In this document: positions 44,785-57,026 of the stretch, one piece after another
Numbering within the stretch: the stretch's first letter is position 1
Layout of the letters: each line of letters opens with the position of its first letter
Origin: Verrucomicrobiota bacterium
Lineage (GTDB): Bacteria; Verrucomicrobiota; Verrucomicrobiia; Limisphaerales; UBA11320
Direction: 5' to 3'
Length of the DNA: 64,000 nucleotides
NCBI GenBank assembly: GCA_016199985.1
Contig: JACQFQ010000024.1
Span: forward strand, 1-64,000
Program-made: the position numbers and the translations under genes
Notes under the pieces: generated by a model
The model's input: the letters and a program-made list of their open reading frames with translations, nothing else
Told to the model about the DNA's origin: nothing
The model's database searches: none

Positions 44785-47688
44785 CTATCTGCTGTAGTCT
44801 TCCATGCCGGCGCAGGAGCAGACCGGGTTGCGGTCGCCGAAGACGTTGTCGATGCGGGCGACGTACGGCCAAAACTTGTGCTCCTTCAGCCAGGGCGCGG
44901 GATAGGCCGCCTGCTCGCGGGTGTACGGGCGGTCCCAGGTTTCGGCCACGACGACGTCCGCGGTGTGCGGCGCGTTCTTAAGCGTGTTGTTCTTCGGGTG
45001 CGTCGCGCCTGATTCCACCTCCTCGATCTCCTTGCGGATGGCGATCATCGCTTCGCAGAAGCGGTCGAGCTCCTCCTTCGATTCGCTTTCGGTGGGCTCG
45101 ACCATGATGGTTCCCGCCACAGGCCATGACACGGTGGGCGCGTGAAATCCAAAATCCATGAGCCGTTTCGCGACATCCTCAACGGTCACGATCTTGAAGT
45201 GCCGGAGGTCGAGGATGCACTCATGCGCCACCCAGCCGCCCTGTCCCTTGTAGAGGATGGGGAAATGAGGCGCGAGCCGTCGCGCGATGTAGTTTGCGTT
45301 GAGAATCGCCACCTGGGTGGCTTCCATGAGGCCGTCGGGGCCCATCAGGCGGATATAGATCCACGGGATGACCAGAATGCTCGCGCTGCCCCAGGGAGCG
45401 GAGGTGATCGGCCCGATGCCATCGACGCCTCCTGTGTTGGCGAGGGGATGCCTGGGCAGATACGGGGCGAGATGGCTTGCGACGCAGATGGGCCCCACTC
45501 CAGGGCCGCCCCCGCCGTGGGGAATGCAGAACGTCTTGTGCAGATTGAGATGGCACACGTCCGCCCCAATGTCTCCAGGGCGGCACAGCCCCACTTGCGC
45601 GTTCATGTTCGCGCCGTCCATGTAAACCTGTCCTCCGTTCTCATGGATGATCGCGCAGATCTCGCGGATGGTTCCCTCGAACACGCCGTGGGTGGAGGGG
45701 TACGTGATCATGAGGGCGGCGAGCTCCTGGGCGTGCGTCGCGGCTTTCGCGCGCAGGTCGGCGACGTCGATGTTGCCCTGAGCGTCGCAGTTCACGGGAA
45801 CCACCCGCATGCCGGCCATCACCGCGCTCGCCGGATTGGTCCCGTGGGCCGAGGTGGGGATGAGGCACACCGTGCGTCGCGCGTCGCCCCGCTTTTGATG
45901 GTAGCGACCAATGACGAGAAGCCCGGCGTACTCGCCCTGGGATCCGGCGTTGGGCTGCAGCGACGTGGCCGCGAATCCGGTGATCTCCGACAGCCACCCT
46001 TCGAGCTGCTGGAACAGGACGCGGTAGCCCTCCGCCTGGTGAACCGGCGCGAAGGGGTGCATTCCCCCGAACTCGGGCCAGGTGACCGGAAGCATCTCGG
46101 CGGTCGCGTTGAGCTTCATGGTGCAGGAGCCGAGCGGGATCATCGACGTGGTGAGGGAGAGATCGCGCGACTCGAGCCGGCGGATGTAGCGGAGCATCTC
46201 GGTCTCGGAGTGATAGCGATGAAACACGGGGTGCGTCAGGTAAGCCGACCGCCTTGTGAGGGTCGGTTCCCAGGACTCGGTTTCGGGAACGGCCAGCTCG
46301 CCGATCGAGAACGGAAGCGGCGCGCCGGCGTTGAAGACCCGCAGCAACGATTCGAGATCCTCGGAGGACATGGCCTCGTCGAACGCCACCCCCACGCTGG
46401 ACGCGTCGAACACTCGCAGATTGATCCGCGCGGCGTCGGCGTGGTGAAGCAGCTCTTTTGTGGATCCTCCGCGGGCCCGCACCCGCACGGAGTCGAAGAA
46501 CGTTTCGTTCAACACCTCGTGGCCGAGTCGCTGCGCCCCCAGCGCGAAGGCGTTCGCCAACCGATGCACCCTGGAAGCGATGCTCTTCAATCCCTCCGGG
46601 CCGTGGTAGACGGCGTACATCGACGCCATCACCGCCAGAAGAACCTGGGCGGTGCAGATGTTGCTGGTCGCCTTTTCCCGGCGGATATGTTGCTCGCGCG
46701 TTTGGAGGGTGAGCCTCAGCGCGGCTCGGCCGCGGGCGTCCTTGGACACTCCGACCAAGCGTCCGGGAAGGTGGCGCTTGAAGGCGTCGCGGGTCGCTAG
46801 AAAGCCCGCGTGCGGACCGCCGTAGCCCATCGGGACCCCGAACCGCTGGGCGCTGCCCACCGCGACATCCGCGCCGAACTCCCCCGGGGGCTTGAGCAGC
46901 GTCAGCGCGAGCAGGTCCGCGGCGACGATGACCAGGGCCCCGGCGGCGTGCGCCTTCTCGACGAAGCCGGCGTAGGAGTGGACCGTTCCATCGGTCGCGG
47001 GATACTGAATCAACGCCGCGAAAACCTTCTGCGCGAAATCGAACGAGTGATGCGACCCGACGATCACCTTCACGCCGAGCGCCTCGGCCCTGGTGCGGAC
47101 GACCTCGACGGTCTGGGGATGGCAGGTGTCGGAGAGGAACACGGCCTGGTTGTCATCGGCCCCGCGCATCCCCTGGCACATGGCGATGGCCTCCGCCGCC
47201 GCGGTTCCCTCGTCCAGCAGCGAGGCGTTGGCGATTTCCAGGCCCGTCAAATCGGCGACCAGGGTTTGGAAATTCAGCAAGGCCTCCAGCCGGCCCTGCG
47301 CGATCTCCGCCTGATACGGCGTGTATTGCGTGTACCAGCCAGGGTTCTCTAGAATGTTCCTTTGAATCACGCCGGGCGTGACGCAGCCGTGATAGCCCAT
47401 GCCGATGAAAGACCGATACACCTGGTTCCGTTCGGCAAGCGTTCTGAGTTCGGCCAACAGGCCCTGCTCGCTGCGCGAGGCGGGAAGGTTGAGAGGCTTG
47501 TTGATACGGATGTCCTGCGGCACGGCGGCCTCCGACAGCGCCGCGAGGGAAGGCAGGCCGCAGGCTTCCAGCATCGCTCGCACCGCGTCGGGCTGTGGCC
47601 CAATATGACGGCGAACAAAACGATCAGACCAAGCGAAGGGGTTGGGAACGGCGTTCATGCCTGTTGGGGAGACTGGAGTGAGCTTCAT
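44785..47688 (-). CDS. gcvP: Glycine dehydrogenase (decarboxylating), P protein
   Basis: 967 residues from the ATG at 47688 (a start at 47658 would give 957), the normal full length for the single-chain GcvP. The N-terminal half has [38 protein letters not shown] and [14 protein letters not shown]; the C-terminal catalytic half has [12 protein letters not shown] and the PLP lysine in [18 protein letters not shown] (K718). In the glycine cleavage system it decarboxylates glycine and passes the aminomethyl group to the H protein. GcvT and GcvH are not in the window. It is divergent from the LTD/CotH gene and stands alone. Confidence 0.96.
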   Translation of the reverse strand: MKLTPVSPTGMNAVPNPFAWSDRFVRRHIGPQPDAVRAMLEACGLPSLAALSEAAVPQDIRINKPLNLPASRSEQGLLAELRTLAERNQVYRSFIGMGYHGCVTPGVIQRNILENPGWYTQYTPYQAEIAQGRLEALLNFQTLVADLTGLEIANASLLDEGTAAAEAIAMCQGMRGADDNQAVFLSDTCHPQTVEVVRTRAEALGVKVIVGSHHSFDFAQKVFAALIQYPATDGTVHSYAGFVEKAHAAGALVIVAADLLALTLLKPPGEFGADVAVGSAQRFGVPMGYGGPHAGFLATRDAFKRHLPGRLVGVSKDARGRAALRLTLQTREQHIRREKATSNICTAQVLLAVMASMYAVYHGPEGLKSIASRVHRLANAFALGAQRLGHEVLNETFFDSVRVRARGGSTKELLHHADAARINLRVFDASSVGVAFDEAMSSEDLESLLRVFNAGAPLPFSIGELAVPETESWEPTLTRRSAYLTHPVFHRYHSETEMLRYIRRLESRDLSLTTSMIPLGSCTMKLNATAEMLPVTWPEFGGMHPFAPVHQAEGYRVLFQQLEGWLSEITGFAATSLQPNAGSQGEYAGLLVIGRYHQKRGDARRTVCLIPTSAHGTNPASAVMAGMRVVPVNCDAQGNIDVADLRAKAATHAQELAALMITYPSTHGVFEGTIREICAIIHENGGQVYMDGANMNAQVGLCRPGDIGADVCHLNLHKTFCIPHGGGGPGVGPICVASHLAPYLPRHPLANTGGVDGIGPITSAPWGSASILVIPWIYIRLMGPDGLMEATQVAILNANYIARRLAPHFPILYKGQGGWVAHECILDLRHFKIVTVEDVAKRLMDFGFHAPTVSWPVAGTIMVEPTESESKEELDRFCEAMIAIRKEIEEVESGATHPKNNTLKNAPHTADVVVAETWDRPYTREQAAYPAPWLKEHKFWPYVARIDNVFGDRNPVCSCAGMEDYSR

Positions 47689-47929
47689 GTGCACTAGACG
47701 TGATGCGACGTTAGGGGCGGGACCCCGCAAGGCAAGAAGTGAGTTTAAGAATTCGGACACTTGATCTGTTACTTCTTGGCTCCTTATTTCGTCCACCGGC
47801 CTTGAAGCGAGCTTTGGCCCAGTCGGCGGGGTCGTGATGACATGCCGACGTTCGGGCGGGTTCGAGGCGCAAGCGCGCAATGGAGATCGGCTCGGGGCAG
47901 CGTTGAAACGGCGTGATGAAAGGGATGAC

Positions 47930-50701
47930 ATGATGAAGAGAGCGGTGGAAATGAAGAAAGGCGTCGGATGGGCGGTCGCCTTCGGATTGATGGGATCGAT
48001 TGTGGCGGCGGACGCCCGCGTTGTGATCAACGAGATCATGTATCACGCGCCGGCGGATCTCGAGAAGCTGCAGTTCATCGAGCTCCTTAACGACTCGGAT
48101 CAGGCGGTGGATCTCGGGGGCTGGTCGTTCACCAAGGGCGTCGCGTTCCAGTTTCCCGCGGGTTCGAAGATCTCGCCGCGCGGATTCGTCGTCGTGTGCG
48201 CGGACGCCAAGCTCTTTGGCGAATTCTACAAGACTCCGGCCGCGGGAGTGTTCAGGGGTGTGTTGAAGAAAAAGGGCGAGAGGATCGAGCTGAGCGACGC
48301 CCAGGGCAAGGTCGTCGACACAGTGAAGTATGGCAGCGCGGCGCCGTGGCCGGCTTCTCCCGACGGCTTCTCCTCCTCTCTGGAACGCATTTCCAGCGGG
48401 TCCTCCGGAGACCTCCCGGAGAACTGGCTGTCATCGCGCCTCTCCCCGGATTCCGTCAAGCCGGCGGGAACCCCGGGCAGGCCCAACGGGATTCATCTCA
48501 CCAACCTCCCGCCCACCATTTCGCAGGTGGAGTGGAGTCCCTCCACCCTGACGCCGGACCAGCCCTTGAAGGTTCAGGCGCGGGTCCAGGACCTCGATGG
48601 GGTGGCGCGCGTTCAGCTGCTCTATCAGCTCGTCGCGCCCGGATCGGTCGGCGCCGAGCAGGCATTGGCGATGGAGCCGTCCGGGGATGGGCGCTACTCA
48701 GCTACCCTGGCAGCGCAGCCTGGGGGACGGATTCTGCGGCTGCGGATCCAGGCGGAGGACAAGCTCGGGGGACGTCGTTTCTATCCGGGCGAGAACGAGC
48801 CGCGGCCTGCCGTGTCTGTTTTGGTGCAGACGAATTTCGCCGACAGCGCCCTTCCGCAGATTTATCTCATCCATACCCAGCCTGGCGAAGTGGGGCAGGA
48901 CTCGCATCTTCGTCCGGGCTGGGGCAGGCCGGCGGCGAATCCTGACCTCATGCGTCAGCGGATGGAGTGGGCGCTGCGCAGCGGTCTGGACATGAGCTAT
49001 GTCTGGGCGAGGCTGGCCTTCGACTTGAAGCTGAAGGCCGACGAGTTGGTGTCGCTGCGACCGATGTTTGCCGAGCAGTCGCGGACGCGCGATGAGAGTG
49101 TCCCGACATTGTCGAGAACGGTGGGCGGGCAGGGCATCGAGGCGGTTCGCGCGGAGATTCGCAGGCAGCGCGCGGAGTTCTACGGCAAGCTCAACGGCGC
49201 CCTGCGTGGCGATTCCGCCACTCCGTTCGCCGAATGGTGGCGGAAGGAAGGGGCAAGCCAGGGGATAGGACCGCGTTCGATGTCCGCGACGAGCGCGCTG
49301 AAGAGGCTTTGGGATCTGGAGCGCGTCTTCGCCAATCTCAGCCAGCGCGACGGCGTTGCTGTGGACCGCATGTCGGAGCTTCGCGACTTTTTCCAATCGC
49401 GTCTCGCCCAGCGCGACGCGCTGCGACCAGCGGCGGAATCCCTGCTCAAGGAGGAGAACCCGCTCCCTCGGCTGATGGAGCGATTGGACCCGCTGCGGCA
49501 GCCTTTCGAGCAGGAGTTGGAGAAACGCTTCGGGGCCGATGCCCTATCCGCCCTGGAGACGACCGGACGTCCCGACGCCAGTCGCGTCGCGGGCACCCCG
49601 GTTCAAGGCAGCGCGGCGATGGTCTACTACGATCCCGCTTCGCGCAAGGCGCGCGTCTTCGACTTCATCCAGATCAACCCGCGCGCCGCGGGCTGGAAGG
49701 TGCATTTGCAGAAAGACCAGGCCTTCGAAGGGATGACCACGCTGAACGTGATATTCGAGATGAACGAGCGGTTCGTCATCGCGGAGCCGATGGCGTTCGA
49801 GTTTTACCGACGCATCGGGAGCGCGGCGTGCCGCACCGACTTTGTCAGGCTCACGATCGACGGCGATCCCATGGGATACCAACTGCTGATCGAACAACCC
49901 AACAAAGCGTTCTTCCGCCACCGTTCGATCAACGACGGCGGGAATCTCTACAAGCTCCTCTGGTATGGCCAGGGGGTGAGAGGCCAGCACGAAAAGAAGA
50001 CGCATCTGAGAGAAGGCCACGAGGATCTGGAGAAGCTCCTGGCGTCCATCGGGCAGAGCGCCGATCCCAAGGCGCAGTGGGAGGCGATTCGAAAGAACTT
50101 CAACGTGGAGCAGGTCATCAACTACTTCGCGGCGAACATGGTGCTCTCCTACTGGGATGGTTTCTTCAACAACTACTTCACCTATCACGACACCGAGGGG
50201 ACCGGAAAGTGGACGATGTATCCGTGGGATCAGGACAAGACCTGGGGGTTCCATGACGGCATCCAGGGCAATGATGTGTTCTACGACATGCCCCTCACGT
50301 TCGGGACGGAGGGCGATCGGCCGCCTGGCCTTATGGGGATGTTCATGCCGCGCGGCGCGTTTGGAGTGGGACACGCGTGGTGGCGCCCGGGCGGATGGTT
50401 CTCCAAGCCGCTGCTCTCGAACCCGATTTTCAGAAAGCATTATCTGGCCAGGATCAAGCAGATCCTCGAGACGGAGTACACCCCCGAGAAATGGGAGACC
50501 ACATTTCAGGAACTCGAGGCGAAGCTCCGACCTGAGGTTCGCTATCGGGCGCAGCTGTTGGGGGAAGATCCTGCGGATGCCGCGAAACGGTTGAAGGACC
50601 ATGTCCAGACCTTGCGAGAACATCTACAGAAGCGACGAAAGTTCCTCCTCAACGACCCGGAGGTGAAATCCGCCGGGCTGTTCGATCCGCGGGCGCTTTG
50701 A
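47930..50701 (+). CDS. Secreted lamin-tail / CotH kinase family protein
   Basis: 923 residues from the ATG at 47930; starts at 47933 or 47951 are possible. A signal region ([19 protein letters not shown]) precedes a lamin-tail domain at about 27-167 ([37 protein letters not shown]). Then an Ig-like segment, a middle with many charged helices (about 330-540), and a CotH domain at about 564-857: [33 protein letters not shown] and [14 protein letters not shown], matching the D-x-D-K-T-WG catalytic-loop signature of CotH kinases. This one looks catalytically complete, unlike the more diverged CotH region of the 2094-residue protein. Substrate is unknown. Confidence 0.85.
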   Translation: MMKRAVEMKKGVGWAVAFGLMGSIVAADARVVINEIMYHAPADLEKLQFIELLNDSDQAVDLGGWSFTKGVAFQFPAGSKISPRGFVVVCADAKLFGEFYKTPAAGVFRGVLKKKGERIELSDAQGKVVDTVKYGSAAPWPASPDGFSSSLERISSGSSGDLPENWLSSRLSPDSVKPAGTPGRPNGIHLTNLPPTISQVEWSPSTLTPDQPLKVQARVQDLDGVARVQLLYQLVAPGSVGAEQALAMEPSGDGRYSATLAAQPGGRILRLRIQAEDKLGGRRFYPGENEPRPAVSVLVQTNFADSALPQIYLIHTQPGEVGQDSHLRPGWGRPAANPDLMRQRMEWALRSGLDMSYVWARLAFDLKLKADELVSLRPMFAEQSRTRDESVPTLSRTVGGQGIEAVRAEIRRQRAEFYGKLNGALRGDSATPFAEWWRKEGASQGIGPRSMSATSALKRLWDLERVFANLSQRDGVAVDRMSELRDFFQSRLAQRDALRPAAESLLKEENPLPRLMERLDPLRQPFEQELEKRFGADALSALETTGRPDASRVAGTPVQGSAAMVYYDPASRKARVFDFIQINPRAAGWKVHLQKDQAFEGMTTLNVIFEMNERFVIAEPMAFEFYRRIGSAACRTDFVRLTIDGDPMGYQLLIEQPNKAFFRHRSINDGGNLYKLLWYGQGVRGQHEKKTHLREGHEDLEKLLASIGQSADPKAQWEAIRKNFNVEQVINYFAANMVLSYWDGFFNNYFTYHDTEGTGKWTMYPWDQDKTWGFHDGIQGNDVFYDMPLTFGTEGDRPPGLMGMFMPRGAFGVGHAWWRPGGWFSKPLLSNPIFRKHYLARIKQILETEYTPEKWETTFQELEAKLRPEVRYRAQLLGEDPADAAKRLKDHVQTLREHLQKRRKFLLNDPEVKSAGLFDPRAL

Positions 50702-50994
50702 CCGAGTTGCTGCTCCTCAATCCAACACAATTCAGCCCTCGTTAGCGAAACCGGCCGCTGGCAGTCCGAGGCGGAGCGACGCTTCGAGGCGCCGCGTCTC
50801 GACTGGGGATGTTCGACGCGGATCTTGAGCCACTCATGACTCAAGGCTTTAAGGAAGGCACCGATGAATCCCCTGAGGTCAAACAGGGGGCCTCGTGGAC
50901 GCCGCACCGGCCTTGTTTGGGCGCCTTGGCTGCGCCACAGCAATCATGGCGGGGGCGATCCTCGCGCCGTTCATCATAAGGAATAAGAATCGTC

Positions 50995-52260
50995 ATGAGA
51001 AACGAAGTGAGCCCGCCCGGTCAGGTCCGCGAGCCGGTCGGACGATCCACTCGACGCGTCTGGTTGCTGGCCGGGCTTCTCGCCTTCGGCGCGCCGGGAA
51101 GCCTCGTGGCTGGAACCAGCTCCAACCGTGTCGATGAAATCGTGCTGGGCATGTCCACCGTGCTGAGCGGTCCGGCGGCCGATCTGGGCAAGAACATGCG
51201 GCTGGGTGTGCTGGCCGGCATCGAGCGCGCCAATCGCGCCGGCGGAATTCACGGCGCGCGGTTGCGGCTCATCACGCTCGACGACGGCTACGAGCCGGCG
51301 CGCGCCGCGCCGAACATGCGGCAGCTGCTGGAGAAGGACAATGTCCTCGCCGTCATCGGGAACGTGGGCACGCCCACTGGCGTGGCGGTGGTCCCGATCG
51401 CCAACGAAAGGCGGACGCTGTTTTTCGCCCCATTCACCGGGGCTGGCGCGTTTCGGAAGAACCCTCCCGATCGCTATGTGTTCAATTACCGCGCGAGCTA
51501 CGCTGAGGAGACCGGCGCGATCATCGACGCCTTGCTCGACAAGGGAGGACTCCAGATCAAGGACGTTGCGCTCTTCACGCAGCGCGACGCCTACGGCGAC
51601 GCGGGTTACGCGGGCAGCATCGCGGCTTTGAAGCGGCATGGGCTGAAAAACGAGAGCGAGGTGCTCCATGTCCGCTATGAGCGGAACACGCTGGCGGTGG
51701 AAGACGCCCTGGCCACGCTCCTGTACGCGGAGCATGAGCCGCGCGCGGTGGTGATGGTCGGCGCTTACGCGCCCTGCGCGAAGTTCATCAAGCTGGCCCA
51801 CGGGGCCGGACTGAGGGTCGTGTTTCACAACGTTTCCTTCGTCGGCAGCACGCCGCTCGCCGCGGAGTTGGGCAACCTGCCCGCCCAAGTCGTCGTCACC
51901 CAGGTCGTGCCGCATCCGGCAAGCGGGGACGCGTCCATCGTCCGCGAATACCGGGCCGACTTGCGGGCGCTCGAACCTGCGGCGACGCCGGGCTTCGGCG
52001 CGCTGGAGGGTTACATCGCAACGCGCATCCTGCTGGAGGCGCTCGAAAGGATTCCGGGCGCGCCCACGCGGGAGAGCATCGTGGACGCTCTCGAGGGGCT
52101 CGGGGAGTTTGATCCAGGCCTGGGCGAGAAACTGAGGCTCGGCCCGAAGGAGCATCAGGCCTCTCATCGCGTATGGCTGACCGCCTTGCGAGACGGCTCG
52201 TTCCTCCCGTTCCCGTGGAGTGACATCAACACTCTGGTGGAAAAGGGATCCGCGCCATGA
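50995..52260 (+). CDS. ABC-type branched-chain amino-acid/ligand-binding protein
   Basis: 421 residues with an N-terminal hydrophobic segment (RRVWLLAGLLAFGAPGSLVAG, 20-40) and a Peripla_BP_6 (LivJ-type) ligand-binding fold: GMSTVLSGPAADLGKNMRLGVLAGIERAN, AVIGNVGTPTGVAVVPIA, YVFNYRASYAEETGAIIDALL and ALEGYIATRILLEALER. No ABC permease or ATPase gene follows. Instead its stop overlaps the ATG of a sensor kinase (ATGA), so it is more likely the ligand-binding part of a sensory system than of an importer. Confidence 0.85.
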   Translation: MRNEVSPPGQVREPVGRSTRRVWLLAGLLAFGAPGSLVAGTSSNRVDEIVLGMSTVLSGPAADLGKNMRLGVLAGIERANRAGGIHGARLRLITLDDGYEPARAAPNMRQLLEKDNVLAVIGNVGTPTGVAVVPIANERRTLFFAPFTGAGAFRKNPPDRYVFNYRASYAEETGAIIDALLDKGGLQIKDVALFTQRDAYGDAGYAGSIAALKRHGLKNESEVLHVRYERNTLAVEDALATLLYAEHEPRAVVMVGAYAPCAKFIKLAHGAGLRVVFHNVSFVGSTPLAAELGNLPAQVVVTQVVPHPASGDASIVREYRADLRALEPAATPGFGALEGYIATRILLEALERIPGAPTRESIVDALEGLGEFDPGLGEKLRLGPKEHQASHRVWLTALRDGSFLPFPWSDINTLVEKGSAP

Positions 52261-54791
52261 CGAACCCGCTCCAAGGCGAACGCATCGTCCGGCTGGTGCG
52301 CGTGTTGGTCGCCGTCGGCCTGGCCATCGTCGTCACCACAACCGGTTTGGTCGGCTGGACGCTGGCCCGGGTAAGGAGCGAGCGCGCTCAGGCGATCGCC
52401 GAGTTGGACAAGTTGGACGAGGCGTCACAGGCGTTGCATGAACGCGCCGTCCAGAGCCGGATCGAAATCCAGACGATGCTCGACGAAAGCGCGGCCGGGA
52501 CGAGCCCGCAGTCCGCGGTCGCGGACCTGGAGCAGCTGATTCGGCGGCAGTTGGATTCCCGGCCCGACCCCGCCATGGTGCCGTCCCTTCAACAGCTCAG
52601 CGCGCTAGCCCTGCGCCTTGCCGAATTCTCCGGACGCACGGTTGCCTGGCGCGCGGGCTACAGCTTCGTCTGGGAGGATCTGAGGCAACAGAGAACCATG
52701 GGGAAGGTCCGCGATCTCGTCACGCGGTTGCGCTCGGCGGTGGAGGCGTTCGAAGGCCGCCAGCGACTCAACGAAGCGATCAAATACCGGCGTTGGCGCA
52801 GGGCCACCGGCGAGGAGGCGGCGAGGCAGGCGGGAGAAATGCTTCTCGAACAGGCATGGCGCCAGAGCCGCGACTCCGCCGACTTCAAGAATCAACTGGC
52901 CGAGTTCACGCGACTGGTGGAACTGCTCGGCGGCGAGGAGCAATTCGACAATTTGACCGATCTGAAGGACAACAAGCTCAAGCCGGTGCTCGACCGCCTG
53001 AGCCGCTCCATCGCCGCGTTCGGCGCGCAGCAACCCGGAGAGGAGTCCCTCAAACCGCAGACGATCGAGGATTTCAAGGTCGCGCTTTTCGGCGAGGGCT
53101 ACGTCAGCGACGACGCGCACCAGAACGTCCAGGTGGGCCACGGCGGGTTGTTTACGCTTCGGCGCGACGCGCTGAGCTTCCGGCGCGAGAGGGAGACGCT
53201 CAAGAATGAGTTGGCGGCCGTGTTCCAGAGCATCGAGAGCGCGAACGCCAGCTTTGCGCAGTCCACGCAGGCCCGCACCACTGCGCTGGCCGAGGAGATG
53301 GAGCGCAGCCTGGCCGCGGGCTGCCGGCAAATGGTTGTCTTTGGAGGCGCCTGCTCCGTCCTGTTCCTTTGGCTGGCGTGGATGATCTCGCGCGGCATCA
53401 ATGCGCAGGTCAACGCCCTTGAGCAGGCCCGCGCCGAAGCTGAGCAAGGCCGGTCGGCAATGCGCCAGCTCATGCTCGAACAGCAGGCCAACACCAGCAA
53501 ACTCGCGGTGGCGCACAAGGAACTGAAGGCCAGCGAATACCAAATGCGCATGATTCTCGAATCGGAACCGGAGTGCGTGAAGCTGGTCGCCGCCGACGGT
53601 CGGTTGTTGGAGATGAACCCGGCGGGGTTGAAGATGGTGGAGGCCGGCTCGCGCGAGGAGGCGGTGGGCAAGTCCGTGTTCTCCATCATCGCGCCGGAGT
53701 ACGCGGCGATGTTCCGGTCGCTCCACGAGGCGGTTCTGCGCGGCGAATCACGAACGGCGGAGTTTGAGATCATCGGACTCAAGGGAACCCGGCGCTGGAT
53801 GGAAACCCATGCCTGTCCGATGCGCGACGTGGAAGGCAAGATTTTCGCCCAACTCGCCGTCACCTTGGACATCACCGCCCGCAAGAACGCCGAGGAGAAA
53901 CTGACCAAAGCCCAGAAGCAGCTCGTCGAGACATCCCGTATGGCGGGGATGGCGGAAGTGGCGACAGGAGTGTTGCACAACGTCGGCAATGTGCTCAACA
54001 GCGTCAACATTTCCTCCATGCTCATCTCCGAGAAGCTCAAGAAGTCCAAGGCCGCGCTTCTTGACAAAGTCGCGGGAATGCTGCGCGAGCACGCAAGCGA
54101 CCTCGGGACGTTCCTCACCACCGACGCCAAAGGCAAACAGCTGCCGGCCTTTCTCGATACCCTCGCCGAAGGCGTCTCCGCCGAGCGGGCCGAACTCCTT
54201 AAGGAGATGACCGGCCTTCAGAGGAACATCAATCACATCAAGGACATCGTGTCCATGCAGCAAGGCTACGCCAAAGTTTCGGCCGCGACCGAGACGGTCA
54301 AGCTCGACGAGTTGCTTGAGGACACCCTGAGGATGAACGCCACCTCGTTCACGCGGCACGACGTGCGCGTGATCCGCGACTTTGGCGAGACGCCCCCCAT
54401 CGACGTGGACAAGCACAAGTTGCTGCAAATCCTCGTCAACCTGGTGCGGAACGCCAAGCAAGCCTGCCACGAATCGGGCCGGGAGGACAAAGAAGTGACG
54501 CTGCGGATCGTGCGCGAAGGCGAGCGCGTGAGGATATCCGTGTCGGACAACGGCGTGGGCATCCTCCCTGAGAACCTGGACCGCGTTTTCAATCACGGCT
54601 TCACGACGAAGAAGGAGGGCCACGGTTTTGGCCTGCATAGCGGCGCCAACGCCGCGCGGGAGATGGGCGGCAGTCTCGCCGTGCGGAGCGATGGCCCCGG
54701 CCGAGGCGCCACTTTCACGCTTGATTTGCCGCTGCAACCCTACGAACGCGGCAGGGCGCCCGTCAGTTCACCGGGTCAGCTTGCCGCGTAA
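52257..54791 (+). CDS. Membrane sensor histidine kinase with PAS domain
   Basis: 844 residues. Two membrane helices (about 13-35 and 355-372) flank a periplasmic helical sensor region. After a coiled-coil comes a PAS domain (ECVKLVAADGRLLEMNPAGLKMV, VTLDITARKNAEE). The H box is GVLHNVGNVLNSVN with H574. The HATPase has the N box LVNLVRNAKQACHESG, the G1 box SVSDNGVGI and G2 HGFGLHSGANAAREMGG. The long loop MIS...LEQARAEAEQG is typical of proteins working with periplasmic binding proteins. The first gene of this unit is a ligand-binding protein, suggesting it reports bound ligand to the kinase. Confidence 0.9.
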   Translation: MTNPLQGERIVRLVRVLVAVGLAIVVTTTGLVGWTLARVRSERAQAIAELDKLDEASQALHERAVQSRIEIQTMLDESAAGTSPQSAVADLEQLIRRQLDSRPDPAMVPSLQQLSALALRLAEFSGRTVAWRAGYSFVWEDLRQQRTMGKVRDLVTRLRSAVEAFEGRQRLNEAIKYRRWRRATGEEAARQAGEMLLEQAWRQSRDSADFKNQLAEFTRLVELLGGEEQFDNLTDLKDNKLKPVLDRLSRSIAAFGAQQPGEESLKPQTIEDFKVALFGEGYVSDDAHQNVQVGHGGLFTLRRDALSFRRERETLKNELAAVFQSIESANASFAQSTQARTTALAEEMERSLAAGCRQMVVFGGACSVLFLWLAWMISRGINAQVNALEQARAEAEQGRSAMRQLMLEQQANTSKLAVAHKELKASEYQMRMILESEPECVKLVAADGRLLEMNPAGLKMVEAGSREEAVGKSVFSIIAPEYAAMFRSLHEAVLRGESRTAEFEIIGLKGTRRWMETHACPMRDVEGKIFAQLAVTLDITARKNAEEKLTKAQKQLVETSRMAGMAEVATGVLHNVGNVLNSVNISSMLISEKLKKSKAALLDKVAGMLREHASDLGTFLTTDAKGKQLPAFLDTLAEGVSAERAELLKEMTGLQRNINHIKDIVSMQQGYAKVSAATETVKLDELLEDTLRMNATSFTRHDVRVIRDFGETPPIDVDKHKLLQILVNLVRNAKQACHESGREDKEVTLRIVREGERVRISVSDNGVGILPENLDRVFNHGFTTKKEGHGFGLHSGANAAREMGGSLAVRSDGPGRGATFTLDLPLQPYERGRAPVSSPGQLAA

Positions 54792-54806
54792 AGCCATGAC
54801 AAAGCC

Positions 54807-54981
54807 ATGAAGGCAAGCATCAACCCCTCGAACGGCCCATCCGGAGCCGCGAACAGGCGAGGAAGCGGCAAGCGGAACCCTCTCCTTGGGCTCACGGTGG
54901 TGATCGGCGTCCACGACGCGGGAACCGGGCGCGGCGCCGTGTTCACGCTCGAATCTCCGTCGCCACGCTCGGACCACTCTC
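54807..54981 (+). pseudogene. Remnant of a duplicated kinase C-terminus
   Basis: Between the two kinases a 60-codon frame reads ...[30 protein letters not shown]. It resembles the last turn of a HATPase domain (compare GPGRGATFTLDLPLQP at the end of the kinase before it), with a start of no Shine-Dalgarno support. It looks like a broken duplicate of the 3' end, or a chance similarity; no full-length counterpart precedes it. Its frame ends just inside the hybrid kinase start. Confidence 0.4.
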
Positions 54982-56832
<1,851 letters not shown>

Positions 56833-57026
56833 GAGGTTGATGATAGAGAGGAGCAAGGCCCAGAACCGGCGTGCGCTGTTCATCGACCGCAATCAACGAT
56901 AAACGCGCCCGGATTCTCAACACACCGCCGACTTCATCGGTTGTCGCGGCTTGCGCCTGAGGATCCTTGATCGTGTCCGTGACAGCGCTGAGCGCTTGAT
57001 GTATCGCTACCCGCGCTATCTCTCAC

